A DNA stretch of 11,203 nucleotides. Origin: Acidobacteriota bacterium. GTDB taxonomy: Bacteria > Acidobacteriota > Terriglobia > Terriglobales > Acidobacteriaceae. The notes under the pieces were generated by a model. It did no database searches, was not told where the DNA came from, and saw nothing but the letters and a program-made list of their open reading frames with translations. This document shows positions 1-5,474 of the stretch, one piece after another. The position numbers and the translations under genes are program-made. The stretch is taken from contig JAEKKE010000185.1 of NCBI GenBank assembly GCA_019510535.1, positions 1-11,203 of the forward strand, read 5' to 3'. The first letter of the stretch is position 1, and every line of letters begins with the position of its first letter.

Positions 1-143
1 AGAACTCTGTGATTGTCGATATCCCGTTGGAAGAGGCCGTGGCTCCGCCACGCGGTGTCGATGCTCAGTTGATGGGCGTGATCACGGCCCTGCGTCCGGC
101 GGCACTCAAATTCTCGAGCCTCAGCACAGAGTCCAGCGGCTGA
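1..143 (+). CDS. C-terminal end of an unidentified protein (partial)
   Basis: An open frame enters from the left edge (codons start at base 3) and ends at TGA 141-143, leaving 46 residues that begin NSVIVDIPLEEAVAPP and end LKFSSLSTESSG. I do not recognise the family from so short a tail. It contains a proline-rich stretch and a short hydrophobic segment (LMGVITALRPAAL) but no diagnostic motif. It points towards the minus-strand transporter gene, so the two are convergent and probably unrelated transcriptionally. The frame is judged real because the other two + frames are poor candidates (one stops at the fourth codon) and because codon third positions are GC-rich. The start and the bulk of the gene lie outside the window. 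Confidence 0.5.
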   Translation, partial: NSVIVDIPLEEAVAPPRGVDAQLMGVITALRPAALKFSSLSTESSG

Positions 144-208
144 TACACCTGACCTGGACCTTATAAGAAGGTAGCGACAATTTCGCCTTGGCTGACGAAC
201 TATAGAGC

Positions 209-264
209 GGGCCTTCAGCCCTTTAAGCCTCTCTACATGCCATACACCTGGGCGTTGCCCCAGG
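209..264. repeat. Two short hairpins of a REP-like cluster
   Basis: The first hairpin is GGGC (209-212) pairing with GCCC (218-221) around CTTCA. It is a degenerate form of the AGCGGGCT-TC-AGCCCGCT palindrome at 3293-3310. The second is CCTGGGC (247-253), loop GTT (254-256), and GCCCCAGG (257-264), with one bulged C. The three-base loop is shared with the other hairpins in this window. They are probably copies of dispersed extragenic palindromes. Copy number in the genome cannot be judged from one window. Confidence 0.55.
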
Positions 265-287
265 CTGGTACAGAACGCGCCTTTCCA

Positions 288-317
288 CCCCAACGAACTA
301 AGTTCGTTGGGGACCCC
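288..317. repeat. REP-like hairpin with a 3' ACCCC tail
   Basis: CCCCAACGAACT (288-299) and AGTTCGTTGGGG (301-312) form a perfect 12-bp inverted repeat around one base. If the innermost T-A pair is left open, this becomes an 11-bp stem with a TAA loop. The stem is followed directly by ACCCC (313-317). The same plan (C-run, variable arm, three-base loop, complementary arm, G-run, ACCC) is seen at 3433-3462 and 3499-3530 with different arm sequences. No T-tract follows, so it is not a classical terminator. Confidence 0.7.
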
Positions 318-346
318 GGCCTTCAGCGCTTCAAGACGCGAAGGCC
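318..346. repeat. Imperfect hairpin near the 3' end of the transporter
   Basis: GGCCTTC (318-324) pairs with GAAGGCC (340-346). Inside, GCG (326-328) can pair with CGC (337-339), with A325 bulged. It lies 36 bases beyond the minus-strand transporter stop. It could stop transcription or protect the 3' end of that message, but no T-run follows on the minus strand, so this is only a possibility. Confidence 0.5.
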
Positions 347-381
347 AATTTGTCGATACGCCATAGGTAGGAGATGCTGCC

Positions 382-1666
382 TTACTCCACGATGGCGGGC
401 TCTGCGGCGATGGGTGCTTCGGTGCGGTGTGCCTCTGCTTTGAGCGGGAGGATGAGCAGGCCGGCGAGAGTGAGAGCAATCGACATCAGGAGATAGCCCG
501 CTTTGGAGCTGCCGGTATATCCCTGCAGCCATCCGACCAGGTAGCTGCCGGCGAAAGAGCCTAGAGCTCCGAGACTGTTGACCAGGGCCGTGACCTCGCC
601 TGAGACGTTGCTTGGCATCATCTCTGGAAAGGAAGGAGAAGGAGGTCCAGAAGTTCTGGCCGGCGGTGAGGTATGAGCCGAAGAAGGCAGCACCGGCGAG
701 GATGAGGAAGGGCCATACGTACCGTGTGCGTTTGGCTGTGCGATCAGAGAAGTAGCTGACCAGCAACATGAGGACGATGGCGCAGGCGTATGGGATGGCG
801 CTCATCAGGCCAGTCATGCCGATTCCTTGCGAGGAGCCGCCCTTGATCATCACCGGAAGCCAAAGGACGAAGCCATACACGCCAACGCTCCAGAGGAAGT
901 ACTGCATGCAGAGCAGGATGACGTTGGGATTGCGATATGCGCTAGACAGGTTCGCGACTTTGGGAAGTGTCGCCTGTTCCTTCGCCAGGACCTCGCTGAG
1001 TTTCGTGGTGCTTTCCGTGGAGACCCAAGAGGTCTTCTCGGGGCTGTCGCGGATGACGAGGAACCAGATGATCCCCCAGAGGACCGAGGGAAGGCCCTCG
1101 ATCACGAAGGTCATCTGCCAGCCGAAGGCCTTGATGATGTAGCCGGTAACGGCCGACATCCAGAGCACGGTGACCGGGTTGCCGAGGATCAGCAGGGTGT
1201 TGGTGCGCGATCGCTCCGACTTGGTGAACCACTTGGTCAGCAGGATGAGCATGCCCGGCAGGATGAAGCTCTCGGCTGCTCCCAGTAGAAAGCGGTCGAT
1301 GGCCAGAACCCAGTATTGGGTGATGACACCGGTCAGCGAGGCGAGGATGCCCCAGCTTGCCAGGGCAAGGCCGATGAGCAGCCGGGCGGAGCGTTTGCGG
1401 GCGTAGGCCGCGCCGGGAATCTGAAAGACGAAGTAGCCGAGGAAGAAGAGCGACCCCAGCAGAGCGGACTGGGCGGAAGTGATCTTCAGGGAGTCCGCCA
1501 GACCCGCTGCGGCGCCGAATCCGTAGTTCGCCCGGTCGACATAGGCCAGGCTATAGGTGACGAAGACGACCGGCATGATGTAGAGCCAGCGCTTCTTTAA
1601 GTCCGGGTAACCGGAAAACTGGTCCGCTGTAGAGCGGGACCCGGAATCAGAGGGTTCAAAGGCCAT
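382..1666 (-). pseudogene. MFS transporter of the sugar-acid (ACS) type, frameshifted with an internal deletion
   Basis: This encodes a twelve-helix major facilitator, most like the anion:cation symporter (ACS) family that carries hexuronates, glucarate or rhamnonate. The ACS signature is visible early: YVDRANYGFGAAAGLADSLK at about residues 43-62, then YFVFQIPGAAYARKRSARLL and the helix-4 segment RFLLGAAESFILPGM. From the ATG at 1664-1666 the frame is good to about residue 342 (WPFLILAGAAFFGSYL, then GQNFWTSFSF). The expected continuation, PEMMPSNVSGEVTALVNSLG, lies in another frame and ends at the TAA at 382-384. In intact relatives about 24 residues (part of a helix and the YAPYGPFF-like loop) separate the FW and PE motifs; here only about five remain. 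A deletion of roughly 56-58 bases at about 625-640 therefore accounts for both the loss and the frame change. The exact substrate is unknown. The gene is probably non-functional unless the assembly is wrong here. Confidence 0.8.
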
Positions 1667-1891
1667 ACGGAGTCCTGTAAGATGGTGCGCGCCGTTCGAG
1701 GGAACAGACGTTTTTACTATTTTCGGATGGAGGAGAGACTAACACCACAGGCGAATGTCCTGCTTTTTCCTCCGGCAAGTGACCGGAAATGAACAGGAAG
1801 TTGAAATTCACGGCGTGTTAACCGCGATCCCCTACCCTCCGAGAAGAGATTCTGTACGTCCCCCCTCGAACACAGCACACTCTGACAAACA
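1667..1891. other. Divergent intergenic region between transporter and regulator
   Basis: These 225 bases must contain the promoters of two divergent genes. I see no convincing -35/-10 pair on either strand. A small dyad, TCCGG (1771-1775) with CCGGA (1783-1787) around seven bases, is the only notable symmetry and could be an operator or chance. There is an A/T-rich patch at 1710-1723. No RNA gene or repeat like those in the other spacers is visible. Confidence 0.5.
1673..1676 (-). promoter_or_regulatory. Ribosome binding site of the MFS transporter
   Basis: On the minus strand AGGA lies six bases upstream of the ATG at 1664-1666 (read AGGACTCCGT-ATG). This supports that start rather than an internal one. 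Confidence 0.6.
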
Positions 1892-3244
1892 ATGAAGACA
1901 CAGTTGCTCTATTGCGAAGAAGAAGAGATCCCTGTTTTCGAAAACGAGTCCTCCCTGCCCGAGGATGACATTCGATGGAGGCTGGCGGTACGAGTAGCGG
2001 AGAGCCCGAACTTTGCCAGTGCACCGCTGCTGGCGAAGTTTCTGCTGTTCGTCTGTGAGCGGACGATTGCCAACCGGACCGATGACCTGACCGAGCGCAA
2101 CATCGGGATCGTCGTCTTCAAACGACGGCCTGACTTCAAAACCAGCGAAGACAATATCGTCCGGACTTATGCCCGTCAGCTTCGCCAGCGTCTCGATCGT
2201 TATTTTGAAGAGCATGAGTTGGACGAGCCGCTGCGGATCCTGGTCCCACGGGGCAGATATTGTGCCGTGTTCGAAGAGCGTATCGCTCTGCCCCGACTGG
2301 TGACCAAGAGTTTCCCGCAGCAGAGTGAACCCGGGAAGGGTGCGCCGGCGATCGCGCCTATGCCGGTGGTAAGCGAGTCGGAAGAGACGCCATCGCGCCG
2401 CCGGGGAGTGTGGGCGGCTGTGCTGGTGCTGGGACTGCTGGTCGCCGGCATCGCCGGCGCCAAGATGTGGACTCTGCAGCGTGCGGCTGCGGCGGAGGCA
2501 GCGGGGCCGGTCTGGAAGGAGATCTTTCAGCCATCGATGGAGACGATGATCGTCTCTGCCGACAGCGGCCTGGTGGTGCTGGAAGAGTTCAGTGGTAAGC
2601 CCGCGACGCTGGAGGAGTACAGCGACGGCAGCTACTTTTCGCAGTTCGATCGCAACGGCACGGAGGAAGAGCGGAAGCTGCAACGGCTGAGCCGGGAACG
2701 TTATACCGGGGTTCCCGATGTGAATGCCGCCGTGGCGATGACAGCCCTGCCGGAGGCGCGGAAGACTCACGTTCTGGTACGCAATGCCAGAGCGGTGCAC
2801 GTGGAAGATATGAAGGGGGTCAACCTGATTCTCCTTGGATCTGCGTACAGTACTCCCTGGGTCACCTTGTATGAGCCGCAGATGAACTTCCGGTTCCGGT
2901 TCGATCAGACGGTGTATAGCTCTTACTTTCTGAATAACCGGCCGCGGCCAGGCGAGTCGGAGATTTATCGGAATGGAAGCACGAGTCCGCCTTACTCCAC
3001 GTACGCGGTGATCGGGTTTCTGCCGAATATCGACGGGTCTGGACGGGTGTTGGCGATCGAAGGGCTGACGACAGCGGGGACTGAGGCCGCTTATGGGTTC
3101 CTGCTGCATGGGGAGATTGGCGCGTTTCTCAAGACCGTGCCACGGGACGCGAATGGATTGCGGCCTTTTGAGATCTTGCTTAAGACGACGAGTGTGAGTT
3201 CGAGTGCGTCGACGGTGGAGATTGTAGCTAAGCGGCTTTATTGA
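1892..3244 (+). CDS. Single-pass membrane regulator with a winged-helix-like N-terminal domain (ToxR/CadC-like architecture)
   Basis: The 450-residue protein has three parts. Residues 38-128 form a conserved cytoplasmic domain that starts SPNFASAPLLAKFLLFVCER, continues with ERNIGIVVFKRRPDF (69-82) and IVRTYARQLRQRLDRYF (89-105), and closes with LRILVPRGRYCAVFE (114-128). From memory, this segment opens many Acidobacteriota proteins annotated as transcriptional regulators or adenylate-cyclase-like proteins, and it resembles a DNA-binding winged helix. A linker rich in Pro, Glu and Ser (about 140-168) leads to an RRR stop-transfer cluster and one transmembrane helix at about 172-191. Residues 195-450 should lie in the periplasm; I recognise no family there. 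The gene diverges from the transporter and precedes the envelope operon, so control of either is plausible. The ATG at 1892 has no clear Shine-Dalgarno sequence. The next in-frame Met lies beyond the conserved domain, so the start is accepted. Confidence 0.75.
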   Translation: MKTQLLYCEEEEIPVFENESSLPEDDIRWRLAVRVAESPNFASAPLLAKFLLFVCERTIANRTDDLTERNIGIVVFKRRPDFKTSEDNIVRTYARQLRQRLDRYFEEHELDEPLRILVPRGRYCAVFEERIALPRLVTKSFPQQSEPGKGAPAIAPMPVVSESEETPSRRRGVWAAVLVLGLLVAGIAGAKMWTLQRAAAAEAAGPVWKEIFQPSMETMIVSADSGLVVLEEFSGKPATLEEYSDGSYFSQFDRNGTEEERKLQRLSRERYTGVPDVNAAVAMTALPEARKTHVLVRNARAVHVEDMKGVNLILLGSAYSTPWVTLYEPQMNFRFRFDQTVYSSYFLNNRPRPGESEIYRNGSTSPPYSTYAVIGFLPNIDGSGRVLAIEGLTTAGTEAAYGFLLHGEIGAFLKTVPRDANGLRPFEILLKTTSVSSSASTVEIVAKRLY

Positions 3245-3292
3245 GATGGTCTTTAGATAGATCCATAAAAATTGGTTTGGAGCGGTGGGAGA

Positions 3293-3310
3293 AGCGGGCT
3301 TCAGCCCGCT
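3293..3310. repeat. Perfect 8-bp palindromic hairpin (AGCGGGCT type)
   Basis: AGCGGGCT (3293-3300) and AGCCCGCT (3303-3310) are exact reverse complements around TC. The core is repeated as the centre of the longer hairpin at 3405-3432 in the opposite orientation (loop GA instead of TC), and a degenerate copy lies at 209-221. It lies about 50 bases after the regulator stop and is probably a dispersed extragenic palindrome. Confidence 0.7.
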
Positions 3311-3333
3311 GGTTCAAAGCGCAAAAATGAATG

Positions 3334-3393
3334 GGCTTTTAGCCCTGGGCCTTTGTCGGTGTCAGACAGAAAGGCCCAGGGCTAAAGCCTTTT
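3334..3393 (+). terminator. Long inverted repeat with a T-run, candidate terminator of the regulator gene
   Basis: The left arm at 3334-3354 (GGCTTTTAGCCCTGGGCC followed by TTT) pairs with the right arm at 3370-3389 (20 bases, AAAGGCCCAGGGCTAAAGCC) along its full length with a single bulged T. The 15-base loop holds a further GTC/GAC match. TTTT at 3390-3393 follows on the + strand. It lies about 90 bases after the regulator stop and fits an intrinsic terminator, though the stem is unusually long and may belong to a repeat element. Confidence 0.6.
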
Positions 3394-3404
3394 AAATTTA
3401 GGCC

Positions 3405-3432
3405 TGATCAGCGGGCTGAAGCCCGCTGATCA
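3405..3432. repeat. Perfect 13-bp hairpin
   Basis: TGATCAGCGGGCT (3405-3417) and AGCCCGCTGATCA (3420-3432) are exact reverse complements around GA. The inner eight pairs are the same palindrome core as at 3293-3310, read on the other strand. It abuts the next hairpin (3433-3462) with no gap, so the elements form a tandem block. Confidence 0.75.
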
Positions 3433-3462
3433 CCCCAGCCAGCAAAGCTGGCCGAGGACCCC
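3433..3462. repeat. REP-like hairpin with ACCCC tail, second copy
   Basis: CCCC (3433-3436), A, GCCAGC (3438-3443), loop AAA, GCTGGC (3447-3452), CGAGG (3453-3457), then ACCCC (3458-3462). The inner six pairs are perfect. The outer part is decayed, with mismatches 3437/3453 and 3435/3455. The frame is the same as at 288-317 but the arms are different, and complementarity is kept. Confidence 0.65.
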
Positions 3463-3477
3463 GCTGATCCCACCGGC

Positions 3478-3492
3478 TCGCGCGTAGCGCGA
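3478..3492. repeat. Short hairpin with a GTA loop
   Basis: TCGCGC (3478-3483) pairs perfectly with GCGCGA (3487-3492) around GTA. It lies between two members of the ACCC-tailed hairpin family and shares their three-base loop, so it may be a divergent member. The flanking C-run and ACCC tail are not conserved here. Confidence 0.5.
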
Positions 3493-3498
3493 ATAGTT

Positions 3499-3530
3499 CC
3501 CACATCTGCTGCGCAGATATGGGGTACCCA
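3499..3530. repeat. REP-like hairpin with ACCC tail, third copy
   Basis: CCCACATCTGC (3499-3509), loop TGC (3510-3512) and GCAGATATGGG (3513-3523) form an 11-position stem with a single C-A mismatch (3503/3519). GTACCCA follows (3524-3530), in place of the ACCCC tail seen at 288-317 and 3433-3462. The arm sequence is unrelated to the other copies. Confidence 0.65.
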
Positions 3531-3603
3531 GTATGTTGCCTCATTATGTTCTTCGTCCCGTAACAAAGAGTGTGCGAAACCGAGGAAAAAGCCGGTGTAG
3601 ACA

Positions 3604-3644
3604 CCGTTTACACGGGGTGAAGTCACTTTACCCGGTGTAAACGG
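3604..3644. promoter_or_regulatory. 19-bp dyad upstream of the envelope operon, candidate operator or leader hairpin
   Basis: Bases 3604-3622 pair with 3626-3644 around a TCA loop, with one G-G mismatch (3614/3634) and one G-T wobble (3619/3629). The outer ten pairs are perfect: CCGTTTACAC against GTGTAAACGG. A shorter hairpin, GGTGT-AG-ACACC (3594-3605), overlaps its left edge. It lies 130 bases before the first gene of the operon. The half-sites (GTTTACAC/GTGTAAAC) look like protein-binding boxes, but the structure could equally form in RNA. No T-run follows, so it is unlikely to be an intrinsic terminator. Confidence 0.5.
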
Positions 3645-3774
3645 GGCTCAATACTGAGGGCATCAGAACATGCTTCGCATGGTTGCGGCACCCGAGGTGT
3701 TGTTTCGGGGGCCGTGTGTCTGGCGTGGAAGGCCGGCCGGCTCCGTGCGAGAGCTTCAGGTGCGCATAAAGAAG

Positions 3775-5406
3775 ATGAAGCGGACGAGAATACTGCAAGG
3801 TTTGGTGTCGGGGATTGGTGTGTGGATGGTGGCGCTCGCCGTACTGCTGCAGGCGCCGGTGGTACAGGCGGCTGCGGGAAATGGAAGCCTGAAGCTGTAT
3901 GAGATCGCCGGAGCCGGCGGGCTTGCCGGGGCCAGCTACCGCCAGGACACGATCATTCTGTTTAATCCGACGGGGTCGACCTACAACTGCTCGACCTGCG
4001 CCATTCAGCTCCACAGCGGGACGAGTAATACAGGGGCGTGGACGGTGTACAAGCTGCCGACCCTGGCAATCCCCGCGGGCGGTTATTACATGATCTCGGC
4101 CAGCTCTCCAACGCTTTCGACCTCCGGTGCGCTGTCGCCGATTGCGTATGACTACCGGCTGAAGACGATCGAGGGGACAACCGTTGACGGCACCAGCGGC
4201 GACAACATCCTGAGCAGCACGGTGCAGGCGATTGCCCTGACCAATACACAGGCGGCGCTCACCGCAAGCTCCGCTGCGCAGTGCGGTACCGGCTCGCAGT
4301 TGCTGGACTTCGTGGGATACGGTTCGGATATCGCGACGAACAGTACGACCACAGCGACACCGGCCACCTGCTATGCCGGAGCGGGCGAGGCGTACTACGA
4401 CGGAAGCTCGCAGTATGGACGCCAGCTAGGGGCGCTTCGCAAGAACCCATGCATCGATGCTTTCAATAATGCGACGGACTGGGTGAACGCTCCTCTGGTC
4501 TTTCTGAACTCTTCTTCGACGAAGACGCCGTGCTCGGCGGGAACGCAGTTGAGTGCCGTGGTGACCACGACGCCGACTAACCCTGGCGTTGGGGAGAGCG
4601 TGACGGTTACGGCAGCGGTGACCAAGGCCACCTCGCCCGCCAGCAGCGGGATCGTTGCCAAGCTGAACTTCGATTCGGTCTATTACGGCGCGACCGCGCT
4701 GCAGATGTACGACGATGGCACCCACGGGGATGCGACTGCGAACGACGGCACCTATTCGGTGACGACTACCATCCCCTCGACGACGGCTTCGGGGTTCACC
4801 TATTCGACCAATGTCACGGTGACTGATGCGGTGGGTAACTCGTACATCGGATCGACCCGCCTGACGATTGCCATAGGCACGATCAGCATGACGACGCCCA
4901 GCACGACGGCCGACGTAACCGCCGGCGGTGTTCTGAAGTTTCCGGTTACGCTGACCGGGCAGCACGGTTACGGCGGCGTTCTGAATATCACATGTACGGG
5001 TACGCCGAACTCCAACTCGCTTGGCGTGCCGATTAGCACACAGTGTGTCTCCACACCGCCGGAGGTGACGTTGACGAGCAACGGCTCGGCAACCATCTCC
5101 CTTGCGATTGCGACCGGAACAACCAGTATGGCTGCGGTTGTGCCTTCCCTGAAGACACCGCTTTGCTTCGCCGGAATTGCGTCGCTTGGCATGTTGGCAT
5201 TGAGTCTGCGTAAGATGCGCCTGCTGCCGGCGTTGGTGAGCGTGCTGGCTGTCTTCCTGGTGCTGCAGACTACGGGATGTGGAACGAATGCGGGCCTCGG
5301 CAACACGGCGGCTGCGCCGGGAACGTATGTCTACACCGTGACTGCCACGGACTCGAACCTTTTGACAGTAACGAATTCGCTGAACTTCACCATCACCGTG
5401 AAGTAA
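3775..5406 (+). CDS. Secreted lamin-tail/Ig-like protein with an internal transmembrane-lipobox segment
   Basis: This is a 543-residue envelope protein. A Sec signal peptide covers residues 1-32 (basic MKRTR, hydrophobic core, cleavage likely after VVQA). Residues 38-253 look like a lamin-tail (LTD) beta-sandwich, beginning SLKLYEIAGAGGLAGASY and containing IILFNPTG. An Ig-like domain of the kind with the acidic loop DDGTHGDATANDGTYS follows (about 258-367, loop 313-328). A third beta domain (about 369 on) is interrupted by two hydrophobic stretches: 463-478, then RKMR (479-482), then 483-497 ending in LQTTGC with Cys502. Beta strands resume at GTYVYTVTATD and run to the end. The internal basic-hydrophobic-lipobox order mimics a lipoprotein signal peptide. 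The start was chosen for the signal peptide. A GTG at 3760 with GAGAG six bases upstream is a fair alternative that adds MRIKK. A 68-base gap links it to the next gene. Confidence 0.75.
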   Translation: MKRTRILQGLVSGIGVWMVALAVLLQAPVVQAAAGNGSLKLYEIAGAGGLAGASYRQDTIILFNPTGSTYNCSTCAIQLHSGTSNTGAWTVYKLPTLAIPAGGYYMISASSPTLSTSGALSPIAYDYRLKTIEGTTVDGTSGDNILSSTVQAIALTNTQAALTASSAAQCGTGSQLLDFVGYGSDIATNSTTTATPATCYAGAGEAYYDGSSQYGRQLGALRKNPCIDAFNNATDWVNAPLVFLNSSSTKTPCSAGTQLSAVVTTTPTNPGVGESVTVTAAVTKATSPASSGIVAKLNFDSVYYGATALQMYDDGTHGDATANDGTYSVTTTIPSTTASGFTYSTNVTVTDAVGNSYIGSTRLTIAIGTISMTTPSTTADVTAGGVLKFPVTLTGQHGYGGVLNITCTGTPNSNSLGVPISTQCVSTPPEVTLTSNGSATISLAIATGTTSMAAVVPSLKTPLCFAGIASLGMLALSLRKMRLLPALVSVLAVFLVLQTTGCGTNAGLGNTAAAPGTYVYTVTATDSNLLTVTNSLNFTITVK

Positions 5407-5461
5407 ACGTCCGGCAGTGCGTTGTGCCGCAGGGATAAGAGCAGATTTTCGGCAACGATTT

Positions 5462-5466
5462 GGGAG
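5462..5466 (+). promoter_or_regulatory. Ribosome binding site fixing the lipoprotein start
   Basis: GGGAG lies eight bases before the ATG at 5475. This favours the ATG over the in-frame TTG at 5460, and the ATG also gives a clean lipoprotein signal peptide. Confidence 0.65.
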
Positions 5467-5474
5467 ACGACAGG

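Larger units (their letters stand above)
144..381. other. Convergent intergenic region, hairpin-rich
   Basis: These 238 bases separate the stop of the upstream gene from the stop of the minus-strand transporter. I see no credible gene here. The stretch holds at least four short inverted repeats (209-221, 247-264, 288-312 and 318-346). Any of them could act as a transcription barrier between the convergent genes, but none is followed by a proper T-run on either strand. The same hairpin style reappears at 3293-3530. Confidence 0.6.
3245..3774. other. Long non-coding region packed with inverted repeats
   Basis: This is a 530-base leader/spacer between the membrane regulator and the three-gene envelope operon. 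Short frames that cross it on both strands follow repeat sequence and resemble no known protein. It contains hairpins at 3293-3310, 3334-3389, 3405-3432, 3433-3462, 3478-3492, 3499-3523 and 3604-3644. The promoter of the downstream operon should lie between about 3530 and 3750, but no confident -35/-10 pair can be read. Confidence 0.65.

Noticed and set aside
1700..1760. Possible -35/-10 pair for the transporter on the minus strand (TTAGTC, 17 bases, TAGTAA)
   Set aside because: Only about half of the consensus positions match in each box, which is within chance for a 225-base spacer.
1832..3109. Long open frame on the minus strand (425 codons) opposite the membrane regulator
   Set aside because: The translation is rich in Arg, His and Gln with no hydrophobic or family pattern. 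The + strand frame has a recognisable domain and transmembrane helix, so this is an antisense shadow of GC-rich coding sequence.
3293..3530. CRISPR-like array of repeats
   Set aside because: The elements are hairpins with different arm sequences and irregular spacing. There are no identical direct repeats separated by unique spacers and no cas genes.
3398..3626. Short minus-strand frames (68-72 codons) in the 3245-3774 spacer
   Set aside because: They run through the hairpin block, and their codons are dictated by the palindromes. No protein family or ribosome binding site supports them.
3670..3774. Extended N-terminus of the LTD protein from an ATG at 3670
   Set aside because: It would place 35 non-hydrophobic residues before a normal signal peptide. 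The ATG sits inside a small palindrome (CATGC-TTC-GCATG) and has no clear ribosome binding site.
5412..5429. Small inverted repeat CGGCA/TGCCG between the LTD and lipoprotein genes
   Set aside because: Five pairs with an eight-base loop and no T-run. It is too weak to call a terminator and is expected by chance in GC-rich DNA.
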